From a candidate division KSB1 bacterium (GTDB taxonomy: Bacteria > Zhuqueibacterota > Zhuqueibacteria > Zhuqueibacterales > Zhuqueibacteraceae): a stretch of DNA of 41,386 nt. The notes under the pieces are model-generated. The model was not told where the DNA came from, did not search any database, and was given only the letters and a program-made list of their open reading frames with translations. The translations under genes and the position numbers were made by a program. Shown here in pieces: positions 8,606 through 17,119 of this stretch. The stretch's first letter is position 1, and every line of letters begins with the position of its first letter. The stretch spans positions 1-41,386 of the forward strand of contig JAPDPX010000018.1 in the NCBI GenBank assembly GCA_034506255.1. Reading direction: 5' to 3'.

Positions 8606-9265
8606 ATGAGCACCCTGCACCATGACATCTACGTTGGTTATTACGCCTGGCCGATCACGGTGCTCGGTCCGGGGCGGCGCGTCGGATTGTGGCTCACCGG
8701 CTGCACGCTGCACTGTCCCGGCTGCATGTCGCCTCACTTCTTCGTGCGCCGGCCGGAGCAGCGCCTGCCGGTGGCGGCGCTGCTGGCAAAACTGCGGCCG
8801 GGCTTGCGGGAATGTGACGGTCTGACCGTGAGCGGCGGCGAGCCGTTCGAGCAATCCGCGGCACTGGCTGCTTTGTTGCAAGGTGTTGCCGCGGAATTTC
8901 CGGACAGGGACGTGCTGGTTTACTCCGGTTTCACCATCGAGGAAATTTGGCGCGATCCGGACAAGCGCGCGGTCCTGCGCTGGATTGACCTGCTGATGGA
9001 CGGCCGGTTCGAAGTCGGGACGAGCCATGAAAAGATCTGGCGCGGCTCGGACAATCAGCGGCTGTTGCTGCTCAGCGAGCGTGCGCAAAAGTATGCCGCG
9101 TTCTGCCAGGCCAAATCTCCCGCCCGGCGTTTGCTGCAATTGCAATGGTTGGGAGACGGGAAGGTGAGTTTAATCGGTTTGCCGGCGCGCGGCGTGACGG
9201 CAGCTTTGCGGAGGAAGCTGCGGGCGGCACTACCGTCGGATGAGGCGGAAGTCAAACAAGATTGA
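8606..9265 (+). CDS. Radical-SAM protein of the NrdG/activase type
   Basis: 219 residues from the ATG at 8606 (MSTLHHDIYVGYYAWPITVL). It has the radical-SAM cluster motif CTLHCPGC (CxxxCxxC) and LTVSGGEPFEQ, the GGEP motif that positions S-adenosylmethionine. It looks like the small activase-type proteins related to the anaerobic ribonucleotide reductase activator NrdG. Such enzymes use a 4Fe-4S cluster to cleave SAM and often make a glycyl radical on a partner. No glycyl-radical enzyme gene is in the window, and the neighbours are an AAA+ ATPase and an FHA protein. A specialised role (modification, or redox sensing through the cluster) is therefore more likely than ribonucleotide reduction; that is inference. 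Confidence 0.82.
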   Translation: MSTLHHDIYVGYYAWPITVLGPGRRVGLWLTGCTLHCPGCMSPHFFVRRPEQRLPVAALLAKLRPGLRECDGLTVSGGEPFEQSAALAALLQGVAAEFPDRDVLVYSGFTIEEIWRDPDKRAVLRWIDLLMDGRFEVGTSHEKIWRGSDNQRLLLLSERAQKYAAFCQAKSPARRLLQLQWLGDGKVSLIGLPARGVTAALRRKLRAALPSDEAEVKQD

Positions 9266-9355
9266 GCCGGCGCCTCGCTGTGCGTCTCTGCCGCCGGATC
9301 TCTGCCTCACCGATTGCAATCTCGAACATGGTTGGAACATGAGGAGGCGCATGTC

Positions 9356-9883
9356 GTGGATGGCTTGGTGAAAATCTGCCCCTACTGTCAACACGAGAAT
9401 CATCCCCAGGAAGCCATTTGCAGCAAGTGTGGGGAAGACATCAGCACGGTTCGGCCCTTGCGCAAAGAGGCCATTGCCGGGAAGCCAGAATCGACAACCG
9501 CGACGGTCCCGGCCCCGGCACAGCCGGAGATTTCAAATCCTGCGGCACCTCGGGATGCCACCCGGCGCATGGCCGTGCCCAGCGCCCATCTCGTGTGTGA
9601 GGTGCCCGGCTTTCCGCCCTTTCTCATCCTGCCCAACACCACCGTCGGCCGCGAGATTCAGAAACCCGGGGATGTCGATGTCTCGGCCGTGCCCAACAGC
9701 GATTACATCTCGCGCCGGCATGTGACCTTCCTGCTGCAAGGCACGCGCTGGCTGGTGCGGCCCGAGCGCACCACGAACGGCACCTGGCTCAACGAGGAAT
9801 TGCTGCCGGAGGGCCAGCCGCGCGAGATCAAGGCCAACGACAAACTACGGCTGGGCATGGTGACCTTCACTTTCCGGGGATGA
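9356..9883 (+). CDS. Zinc-ribbon plus FHA-domain protein
   Basis: 175 residues. The GTG at 9356 is chosen because GAGGAGG (9341-9347) sits 8 bases upstream; the ATG at 9351 is out of frame and stops quickly. The N-terminus is a short zinc ribbon, CPYCQHE...CSKCGE, followed by a Pro/Ala-rich linker. The C-terminal ~95 residues are an FHA domain: TVGREI, YISRRHVTF and ERTTNGTWLNEE carry the Gly-Arg, Ser-x-x-His and Asn-Gly-Thr signatures that bind phospho-threonine. The stop overlaps the start of the PP2C gene by four bases (ATGA), so the two are coupled. The expected partner is a protein phosphorylated by the kinase two genes downstream. Confidence 0.9.
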   Translation: MDGLVKICPYCQHENHPQEAICSKCGEDISTVRPLRKEAIAGKPESTTATVPAPAQPEISNPAAPRDATRRMAVPSAHLVCEVPGFPPFLILPNTTVGREIQKPGDVDVSAVPNSDYISRRHVTFLLQGTRWLVRPERTTNGTWLNEELLPEGQPREIKANDKLRLGMVTFTFRG

Positions 9884-10674
9884 GCATGAATGCGCTTCAC
9901 GTTTATGGCACCAGTGCGACGGGCAAAGTGCGCACGGTGAATGAAGACCGGTTTCTCCTCGCCGGCATTCATGAAAACCTCGGCGGGGTGACGTTGCATC
10001 TGCCTGCGGGTGCGGAGTTGGTGCGGCATCCCGGTCTGTTGGTGGCGGTGGCGGACGGCATGGGCGGTCATGCGGCGGGCGAGCTGGCCAGTCGCATCGT
10101 CCTGCAAACTCTCGCGGAGCAAGTGCCATACTTTCTCAAAGCGGAGATGAGCACGGAGGAAGTTGTGCACCAGCTCGACCAATTGATCCTGCATGCGGAT
10201 AATGTGCTCCGGCAGCAGGCTTTGCTCGTTCCGGAACATGCGGACATGGGTTGCACTTTGGTTGGCATCCTGCTGCGCGAGGAGGCGTGTTTTTCCTTCC
10301 ACGCCGGCGACAGCCGGCTGTACCGCTACCACCAGCGCTACCTGCAGCAACTCACCCAGGATCATTCTGCCGCGGGCATGATGGAACGCCACGGCGTCAT
10401 GGTCAACAGTTCATCGCGGGAAATTTTCAACAGCCTGGGCGGCGGACCGGGCCGGGCGTGCGCGCCGGAAATCAAGAGCGGTATCAGCTTCACCAGTGGG
10501 GATATCTTACTGCTCTGCAGCGATGGCCTTTCCGAGCTGGTTCCCGTGGAGGCGATGGAGCAAGCGCTGCAAGCGCAGGCAACCCTGCCCGAGCGGGGCG
10601 AGCTGTTGCTGAAGCTGGCCAATGACAACGGTGGCAGCGACAATATTACCGTGGTGTTGATCGAAGCACTTTAA
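9880..10674 (+). CDS. PP2C-family Ser/Thr protein phosphatase
   Basis: 264 residues with the classic metal-dependent phosphatase motifs: GKVRTVNEDRFLL near the N-terminus, VAVADGMGGHAAGE, MGCTLVGILL, HAGDSRLYR, LLLCSDGLSELV and GGSDNITVVLI at the end. The Asp residues of these motifs hold the two metal ions. No signal or membrane segment is visible, so it should be cytoplasmic. It starts inside the stop of the FHA gene and is followed 29 bases later by the Ser/Thr kinase. This is the usual pairing in which the phosphatase reverses the kinase. Confidence 0.95.
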   Translation: MSMNALHVYGTSATGKVRTVNEDRFLLAGIHENLGGVTLHLPAGAELVRHPGLLVAVADGMGGHAAGELASRIVLQTLAEQVPYFLKAEMSTEEVVHQLDQLILHADNVLRQQALLVPEHADMGCTLVGILLREEACFSFHAGDSRLYRYHQRYLQQLTQDHSAAGMMERHGVMVNSSSREIFNSLGGGPGRACAPEIKSGISFTSGDILLLCSDGLSELVPVEAMEQALQAQATLPERGELLLKLANDNGGSDNITVVLIEAL

Positions 10675-10703
10675 TCACTGCACTCTGAAACGAGGGGAGC
10701 GAG

Positions 10704-12731
10704 ATGGCGAATTTGACGAAACGCATGCCGGCAGCCGATCCGACCAAACGCATGCCAGGCGGTGCAGCGGAAACCAAACGCATGCCGGAGGGTTTCACGC
10801 CCACTGCGGCGGTGAGCATGCGGCCGGGCGAGCGCATCGACGGGAAATACGAGATCGTCAAAGCCCTTTCGGATGCCGGCGGGGAGGCGGAGGTTTATCT
10901 GTGTCATGATTTGTCCTGCGACGGCCGCAAGGTGGTGGTCAAGCTTTATCGCGGCAATTTCAAACCCAAGCGCGACGTCGTGCAGCAGCTCAAGGGGCTC
11001 AAACATGAGGACATCATCGCCGTGTTCGACTTCGGCGAGTGGAGCGGCCGTTTTTATGAAGTGATGGAATATGCCCGCGGCGGCCCGGTTTACGAGCCGG
11101 GCAGGAGCATGAGTGAAGCGCAGGTCATTCAAATCGTGAAAGAGATCAACAATGCGCTGCACTTCTGCCACCGCCGCGGCATCATCCACCGCGATCTCAA
11201 ACCCACGAATCTCTTTTACCGCAATCCTGATAAAACCGATGTGGTGCTGGGCGATTTCGGCATCAGCTCGATCATGGAGGAAGGCGAGGAGCTGCACAAA
11301 ACCACGGCGCATCATACCACACATTTTTCCGCACCGGAACAATACCTCAACCAGGTTCATCCGAAGACGGATTATTACGCCCTGGGCATCACGATCTTGA
11401 CGTTGCTCAAGGGACGCAGTCCCTTTGAGGGTTGGACCGATGAAGCCGTCTATACGGCACACGTGGCGAAAAAAGTCGACATTCCGGCAAGCTGCAGCCC
11501 GCGCCTGCAGTCCTTGCTGGCAGGCCTGTTGACCAAAGCGATTGACGATCGCTGGGGCTATGAGCAGGTGACGCGCTGGTTGAACGGCGAGGAGGTGGAA
11601 GTGCGGCCCGCCCGAACCGAGCGCCACGCTCAGCCCTTCCTGGTCGGGCCGGGCCTCTCTGCCCATACGCTGCCAGAGTTGGCAGAGATGCTGCACCACA
11701 ACTGGCAGCATGGCCTCGGAATTTTGGGCCGCAAGGCCGATTTGCTGTGCGCCTGGGTGAAGGAAGAAGACGAACAACGCGCCCGGGAAATTCGTGCAGC
11801 CATCGAACAGCCGGAGCTCTCCTGGGATGAAAAGCTGATGCAGGTGATCTGCTGGCTGGACCCCGGACGGCCCTATCTGCTTGCACCCGGTTACAGCGCG
11901 GCCACCCCGCAGGAACTGGCGCAACAAATCTACAGCAACGAACGCACCTGGCAAGCGGGTCGCGATCAGCTTTTCAACGGCTTGCTTCCAATCTGGCTGC
12001 GTACGCGCTTTGGCGTCTTTGCCGCGGAATGGGAGCGGCACAAGGCAGACTTCAAAGAGCACAAGGATCAGGGCCTGGATTACTTTGTCCGCCTGCTCGA
12101 TCGCACCTTGCCGCCGCCACAAATCGCGGTGTCGCCGGCAAAACTCGATTTCGGCAAGATTGGCGCCGGCCAGGAAAAAGCTCTTTCCCTTGCCATTGCG
12201 AACCCTGGCCGTGGATATCTGCATGGCAAAATCACCAGCGAGGGCGCGCCGACAGGGTTGCGACTGTCTACCGCCGAACTCGAAGGCAATCAGAACCAAG
12301 TCACTGTCACCCTGCGCGTGAGTGCCACCGCCGGCCCGGGTAAACAACAATGCGACTTGCGCCTCAAGACCAACGCCGGTGAGAGTGAGATATTGATTCC
12401 CTGCACCTATCGCGTCATTTCTGCGGCGGCCGCGCGTGCCGGTGGCGGCACGGCAAGGTTGGCCAAAGCGTTGTTTGGGAATCATACGCGGCAGGTGGCG
12501 CAGGCAATGCTTTTCGGCGCGCTGCTCGGTTTCCTCCTGCGCCTCGCCGTGATGTTCGGCAACCCGGCGGTCTGGCAGCGCCGCACCATGAATTTTGCCG
12601 GCCAGAGCTGGGAAAGCGTAATGCAGCGCAGCTTCGAATTTGGCCGGAGCGCGCCTGTTCATTATGTCGCGTTCCTGCTGTTTGCCCTCTTCCTGGCGGG
12701 ATGGGCGTGGCGACGGGCGGCCAGGAAGTGA
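10704..12731 (+). CDS. Membrane-anchored Ser/Thr protein kinase with TKRMP repeats
   Basis: 675 residues, with GAGGGGAGCGAG just before the ATG. Residues 5-9, 14-18 and 24-28 are three exact TKRMP repeats. The kinase domain (about 48-300) has a Gly-rich loop (SDAGGEAEVY), VVVKLY, HRDLKPTN with catalytic D164, DFG at 184-186 and SAPEQY, so it looks active. About residues 470-580 form a beta-sandwich-like domain (KLDFGKIGAGQEKALSLAIA) resembling ASH/Ig-like folds. Two hydrophobic segments follow near residues 598-620 and 652-670, so the kinase is tethered at the membrane by its C-terminus, the reverse of the usual PknB layout with an extracellular sensor. The repeats are plausible autophosphorylation sites for the neighbouring FHA protein (inference). 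Confidence 0.93.
   Translation: MANLTKRMPAADPTKRMPGGAAETKRMPEGFTPTAAVSMRPGERIDGKYEIVKALSDAGGEAEVYLCHDLSCDGRKVVVKLYRGNFKPKRDVVQQLKGLKHEDIIAVFDFGEWSGRFYEVMEYARGGPVYEPGRSMSEAQVIQIVKEINNALHFCHRRGIIHRDLKPTNLFYRNPDKTDVVLGDFGISSIMEEGEELHKTTAHHTTHFSAPEQYLNQVHPKTDYYALGITILTLLKGRSPFEGWTDEAVYTAHVAKKVDIPASCSPRLQSLLAGLLTKAIDDRWGYEQVTRWLNGEEVEVRPARTERHAQPFLVGPGLSAHTLPELAEMLHHNWQHGLGILGRKADLLCAWVKEEDEQRAREIRAAIEQPELSWDEKLMQVICWLDPGRPYLLAPGYSAATPQELAQQIYSNERTWQAGRDQLFNGLLPIWLRTRFGVFAAEWERHKADFKEHKDQGLDYFVRLLDRTLPPPQIAVSPAKLDFGKIGAGQEKALSLAIANPGRGYLHGKITSEGAPTGLRLSTAELEGNQNQVTVTLRVSATAGPGKQQCDLRLKTNAGESEILIPCTYRVISAAAARAGGGTARLAKALFGNHTRQVAQAMLFGALLGFLLRLAVMFGNPAVWQRRTMNFAGQSWESVMQRSFEFGRSAPVHYVAFLLFALFLAGWAWRRAARK
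10716..10787 (+). repeat. Three TKRMP-coding repeats at the kinase N-terminus
   Basis: The segments encoding TKRMP at residues 5-9, 14-18 and 24-28 are near-identical at the DNA level (ACSAAACGCATGCC core). They are spaced 9 and 10 codons apart and lie in a region otherwise rich in Ala, Gly and Pro, before the kinase fold. Confidence 0.9.
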
Positions 12732-12927
12732 ACCGGCACGCGGCCTGACCGGGCGAGCTGCTGCCACACAAATGTAGAGTGCTGACAACCCGCCCCCGGC
12801 ATCCTGCTTTATCTGACCCGTCTCTGTGAAAAGGGAGCGGCATTCGTCTGGAAGATTCTGTTCCGATTTTCATGCAAAAAAGCTGTCAACCCTGCGTGAT
12901 TGCAACTGCACCAAAACCGGGAATGCC

Positions 12928-14085
12928 ATGGCTGACAGAATTGCGAAACAAACGGGTGTGCTGCTGATGGCGGCACTGATTTGCCTTGGCCTCGCTCATT
13001 TGATTGTTCGTTTCAGCGACCGCCCCGAGTTGCCGGTGGTGTTGGTCTCGGCAGGCGCAATGCTTCTGCTGATGCTGGAGCGTGTGCTGCCGGCCTGGCC
13101 GCCACTGCTGGCGTGGGCATGGGGTGGCGCCCTGGCCGGCATATTCATCGGCACCGTCCGCCAACTACCGCCCGGTCCGCTGCGCAAACTGGTCATCCTT
13201 TTCTCCCTGCTCGGCGCCGTATGGTGGATCGGTGAGGCCAATGGTCGCATCGCGCTGGCCGCGCAGATCAAGGGAATGCTGCGCCAATCCGGCATGTCGT
13301 CGGGAGGAGCAGGGCAGAGCACCAGCCGTGGCATGATTACCGGTGATCACGTGACCCTGCGGGCGGCCCCCTCCACCTCGGCGCAAAAACTCGGCAGCCT
13401 GCGTCAGGGTCAGCAGGTCAATCTCCTCGGCCGGTCGGGTGACTGGTATCAAATTCAAAGTGGCACGCTGCGCGGTTACGTGCATCGCACCCTGCTCGCT
13501 CCGTTGGGGTCGCCCAGAGAAGCCGCCGCGGACGAGGAAGACACCGGCAGCGACACGGCTCCACTCACGCAGGCACAGATCGTGGTGCGCAGTCATCCCC
13601 CGGCAAGCGTGATGATCAATGGTGAATATCGCGGTTGGACCGAAGTCCGCCATGCCGCCACACCCGGCGAGAAGCTGCATATTCGATTCGAGGCGGAGGG
13701 CTATGACGTGCTGCAGATCGAGCAGACCGCTCCGCCGGCAGGGGGGATGACCATCGTTGAGCAGACGCTGCGGCCGGTCCACTTTCCCTACGGTCGCTGG
13801 CGCGTGCAATGGGCGGGTGCCGAAGGTGAGTTGATCCTTGCCCGGGGCCGGCTGAATTACATCGCAGCCACCCTGCTGCTGCCGGAGCATGAAACGATGG
13901 AGTGCCAGGGCCGTTTTGACCCGGTCGACAGAATACTGCGGATGAATGACGTGAACAACGTCACATCCGGAGGCCGGTGGCAGGCACGCCTGAACGAGGA
14001 GTTGAATGCGATGAACGGAGAGCTTTTTCTGGATCCGGAGGCGCCCGGTGAACCTTTTGCAGCCATGTGGGTGAGTTCTGATTGA
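12928..14085 (+). CDS. Membrane protein with SH3-like and PEGA-like domains
   Basis: 385 residues from the ATG at 12928; the upstream GTG at 12826 would add a non-conserved-looking leader. Residues 8-100 hold about four membrane segments (GVLLMAALICLGLAHLIV, LPVVLVSAGAMLLLML, PPLLAWAWGGALAGIFIG, LVILFSLLGAVWWI). About 135-190 is a bacterial SH3-like domain (VTLRAAPSTSAQKLGSLRQG, WYQIQSGTLRGYVH). About 210-265 resembles a PEGA domain (VVRSHPPASVMINGEYRG). The remaining C-terminus is beta-rich and unrecognised. SH3/PEGA parts usually lie outside the cytoplasmic membrane and bind peptidoglycan or other envelope parts. It follows the kinase gene by 196 bases and may be its envelope partner. Confidence 0.78.
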   Translation: MADRIAKQTGVLLMAALICLGLAHLIVRFSDRPELPVVLVSAGAMLLLMLERVLPAWPPLLAWAWGGALAGIFIGTVRQLPPGPLRKLVILFSLLGAVWWIGEANGRIALAAQIKGMLRQSGMSSGGAGQSTSRGMITGDHVTLRAAPSTSAQKLGSLRQGQQVNLLGRSGDWYQIQSGTLRGYVHRTLLAPLGSPREAAADEEDTGSDTAPLTQAQIVVRSHPPASVMINGEYRGWTEVRHAATPGEKLHIRFEAEGYDVLQIEQTAPPAGGMTIVEQTLRPVHFPYGRWRVQWAGAEGELILARGRLNYIAATLLLPEHETMECQGRFDPVDRILRMNDVNNVTSGGRWQARLNEELNAMNGELFLDPEAPGEPFAAMWVSSD

Positions 14086-14142
14086 GCCGTACGGCATCGC
14101 CAGTCCTGTCCGGCCTTCACCGCCTGCCTTCGATTTTGCCAC

Positions 14143-16254
14143 ATGAGCATGCCAATTCCGGCACCGCGCTGTGCCTTCCTGTTGGGCGCCGGCGCCTCGG
14201 TTGAAGCCGGCTTGCCCACGCTGCAAGCCCTCTCCACCGGCTTCCTGGCGCAGCTTGCAACCCGGCAACCGCTTTTGCATGACAGCCTTGTACGACTCTG
14301 CCATATCGATGCCGGTGGGAGTACGAGTGCCGGCCTGCCTGACGCTGAGAGCTTGCTGGGATTACTGGAGCGGGTGAGCGAATGGCACACGCCCGCGCTG
14401 CAGGCCGAGCGGCGCGATGCCGCTGTGCTGCAACACGAATTGCGCAAATTCATCTGGACCACGCTCGCTCGGCACGGCCCTCTCGGTTATCTCGCCCCGT
14501 TGCAGAAAATCCTGGCAATCCGCAGACCGCTGGAAATTTTCACGCTCAACAACGACATGGTTATCGAAGCTTGGTGCCGGCACCACCACCTGCGCTATTG
14601 TGATGGTTTCGATGCACGAGGCGCATGGGATATCCGCACCTTCGATGATCCCGATGTGACCGTGAAACTCCACAAGTTGCACGGCTCGATCAACTGGTAT
14701 CGCGATCAGGATACCGATTTGCTGGCCCGTGCTGCCAGCGGCAGTCGCGTCTCGCTGGCCATGCGCGTGGCGCGTACTGCCGTGCCTGATGTTGCCCTGC
14801 TTTTTCCCGCGCATAGCAAGGATATCCTGCAGCCCGCGCTGCTCGAATTGTTTCATCTGTTTCTGCGCAGACTCAGCGAAATCGACGTGCTCGTGGTGAT
14901 CGGCTGCAGTCTGCGTGACCTGCATCTCAGTCGTGCAATCCGGCAGTCGCTGTTTGCGAATCCAAAGCTTCACTTGTTGCTCGTTGATCCAAATCCCGGC
15001 AGCACTGCCGCAGTGCAGATCACACGCGAACTGCCGCAACTGGAATCCAGAGTCCATTGCATGGAAGCAACGTGCGGCGCGTTCTTGCAGGGTGATTTGG
15101 AAAAAACTCTTGAGACCCTCGTGTGCGGCCACCGGGATGAAAAGGAACTTTTGGAACATGCCCTTGCGCGAATGACACAACCGGAAGGGGCCGAATTGTT
15201 GCGCAGTGTGGCACGCACCCTCAGCGCCCGGCTGGCGCTTTCCAGGGTCGAACGTGCACAATTGGCAACAAGTTTGCGTGGCAGCCGACCGTTGCCCGCC
15301 GAAGTGGAATCCCCGCTGGACCCTGTTTTCGCACTCTTGCAGAATCCCGCAAGCCTGCAGAAGTTGCCTCAACACCTGCAACAGGCAGCCGACTTGTTGC
15401 ATGATTATCGCGCGCCCTCGTGCTTTGGCATCCATCTGCAGGGCGATGATCTCTTTGTCATTTCCGGACACACCGGCCGGCTTTTGCGCTATGATGTCAA
15501 GACATGGCAGAGTAGAGAGGCGGGTCCGCCTTTCACCAACGCCCGCGGTCTGGCCGTCGCTGACGGGATTGCGTACGTTGTTCAGTGCTGGTTTTGGGGG
15601 ATTGAAGGGGCAGGCGTGCTTTATGCAGTGGATTTGCGTTCGCAAAAACGCTGGCGCGTTTTTCCTCCCGCTTGGTTTATGGGCAATCTCATGGACAGGT
15701 TTGCCCGCGCCCAATCCGCGAGCAGTTTGATCAGCAAGATCCGCGATCTCGCAGGACTGCTGAACTGGCCGAGCTCAATACGACCGCTGACAGACAGGCG
15801 GAAAGTGTGCGTCGTCGAAGCGCGCCGCCTCCGCATCCTGGACCCTGCCAGTGGCAGGACCCTGGCATTGTCACCGCCACGCTTCTTCAATCTGGTGGAT
15901 GCCGTGGAATGGAATTATCCCGAACTGATCCTGCTGGAATCAGCGCGCGCCGGGGGTGGCAATATTTCCTGGTATCATCTGGAACTTGACCAGCTTGAGA
16001 CCATCATCATGGGCATCACCGCGGCTTCCGGCATTGCACTTCTTCCCAATCGCAAGGATTTGCTTTACACCGAGGGCTTGCCGCGGCCCGGCGGAAGACT
16101 GCATCTAGTGCGCAACTTTCAAAGTACACCACAACCCAGGCTCGTTCTCGACCGTCTCAACAAGCCCCGCCACATCGCGGTGTCCCCGCAAGGCGCGGTT
16201 TATCTTGCCTCACGCGATGGCGTCCTGCGGTTGAAGCCGGGAGTAATTGATTGA
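14143..16254 (+). CDS. SIR2-like domain fused to a beta-propeller-like domain
   Basis: 703 residues. The N-terminal ~300 residues are a SIR2-like Rossmann domain. They show FLLGAGASVEAGLPT (GAGAS at 15-19), FTLNNDMVIEA (N136/N137-D138), KLHKLHGSINWY with H180, and VLVVIGCSLRDLHLSRAI. The Asn and His occupy the usual NAD-binding/catalytic positions, so hydrolysis of NAD or deacylation is possible. From about residue 420 the chain becomes blade-like (FGIHLQGDDLFVISGHTGRL, ARGLAVADGIAYVVQCW, KPRHIAVSPQGAVYLASRDG), as in beta-propellers or SMP30/NHL-type folds. SIR2-like domains of this kind occur in antiphage effectors. Here it is the last gene of the kinase/FHA/AAA+ set. The effector role is inferred. 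Confidence 0.82.
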   Translation: MSMPIPAPRCAFLLGAGASVEAGLPTLQALSTGFLAQLATRQPLLHDSLVRLCHIDAGGSTSAGLPDAESLLGLLERVSEWHTPALQAERRDAAVLQHELRKFIWTTLARHGPLGYLAPLQKILAIRRPLEIFTLNNDMVIEAWCRHHHLRYCDGFDARGAWDIRTFDDPDVTVKLHKLHGSINWYRDQDTDLLARAASGSRVSLAMRVARTAVPDVALLFPAHSKDILQPALLELFHLFLRRLSEIDVLVVIGCSLRDLHLSRAIRQSLFANPKLHLLLVDPNPGSTAAVQITRELPQLESRVHCMEATCGAFLQGDLEKTLETLVCGHRDEKELLEHALARMTQPEGAELLRSVARTLSARLALSRVERAQLATSLRGSRPLPAEVESPLDPVFALLQNPASLQKLPQHLQQAADLLHDYRAPSCFGIHLQGDDLFVISGHTGRLLRYDVKTWQSREAGPPFTNARGLAVADGIAYVVQCWFWGIEGAGVLYAVDLRSQKRWRVFPPAWFMGNLMDRFARAQSASSLISKIRDLAGLLNWPSSIRPLTDRRKVCVVEARRLRILDPASGRTLALSPPRFFNLVDAVEWNYPELILLESARAGGGNISWYHLELDQLETIIMGITAASGIALLPNRKDLLYTEGLPRPGGRLHLVRNFQSTPQPRLVLDRLNKPRHIAVSPQGAVYLASRDGVLRLKPGVID

Positions 16255-16361
16255 ACCTGGCATGACCCTGTGCCGCAGTGACGTGTACAAAGACCAGGGC
16301 GATAATTGTAGCAGGCAAAGCTGTGAGGCAACATATATTACCCTGGAAAAACTATCACAAT

Positions 16362-16387
16362 CGCGAAGATTTTTTTGAACCGCCAAG
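16362..16387. repeat. Intergenic repeat, short form, copy 1
   Basis: This reads CGCGAAGATTTTTTT then GAACCGCCAAG. It differs by one T from 25837-25861, and the block just before it (TTACCCTGGAAAAAC, about 16338-16352) resembles 21240-21256. Confidence 0.7.
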
Positions 16388-16703
16388 GGCGCCAGCGACA
16401 CAAAGAGCATGGCATGGCTGGCTTCACGCGTTGGAGTCGACCTGCCAACAACGTTCTGCTTGAAAACTGTGCGAGCGCGGTTTACAAGTGGATGGCGAAG
16501 GATCGCCACCGACTCCATATGACGGCCAGCAGATTGATGCCGGCTGCCGCAGTGACCGGCTCGTTGAAGGTTGTATCCAAAACTGCTGTCCATACACGAG
16601 GCCCAACGACCGACCTGCTTGAAAGGACGCGACTGCCACCCGGGGTTCTTATCGAACTGGAACGTGAAACCAATGAAAGCAGGCATACGGCGAATTTTGT
16701 CGT

Positions 16704-16782
16704 AGACCCTTCAGGGTCGGTGCCTGAAGACACGACTACGAAAGCCCGTTTTTCATTCTGATGGGTCCCCATAAGGGCATGG
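16704..16782. repeat. Dispersed intergenic repeat, copy A
   Basis: Aligns base by base with 21158-21236. Shared blocks include AGACCCTTCAGG, TCGGTGCCTG, CACTAC/CGACTAC and CTGATGGGT, then GGCATGG. It contains the small hairpin GACCCT-TC-AGGGTC. Confidence 0.75.
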
Positions 16783-17119
16783 TAATTTCTCATGATCTGA
16801 CGCGGTTTTTTCAGGAGAACCAAGCAGGTCACTCCTGACGGAGTTTTGGGAAATGTGGGAAGCCGCTTCACTAAAAACAGTTCATTCCTGCCGGAGTTGA
16901 CAGCACGTTTGCCTGCAAAATTTTTGCACCACCCCCTGGATGGTCGGCCATCGCGATCAAAGCGGCGTTCCCCACTGATGGGATCAATCCGGGTGCAAAA
17001 TTCAGGTATTACCGAAGGCGTGTGAACAACCTGGCGTGTCCGCTGCCCAAAAGCCAACATGTGCTCCCCGATGAAGGTTGCACGACGATACCAGGCGTTT
17101 CACCGCAAGAAGGCATGGT

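Larger units (their letters stand above)
16255..17119. other. Convergent intergenic region made of repeat fragments
   Basis: The SIR2-like gene and the minus-strand histidine kinase converge here. I see no gene. The region holds repeat pieces at 16336-16387 and 16704-16782 and two related short motifs: ACTCC-TGAC-GGAGT followed by TTTT near 16832-16848, and a similar CCTGCCGGAGTT near 16888. The first could act as a weak terminator. An open frame at 16375-16761 runs through the repeats and lacks protein character. Confidence 0.5.

Noticed and set aside
4321..16254. Type VI secretion regulatory locus
   Set aside because: Kinase, PP2C, FHA and Clp-like ATPase fit that idea, but no sheath, baseplate, membrane-complex or spike genes are present and the ATPase lacks a ClpV-type layout.
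16375..16761. 128-codon plus-strand frame
   Set aside because: It runs through two intergenic repeat pieces and has no domain, ribosome-binding site or plausible composition.
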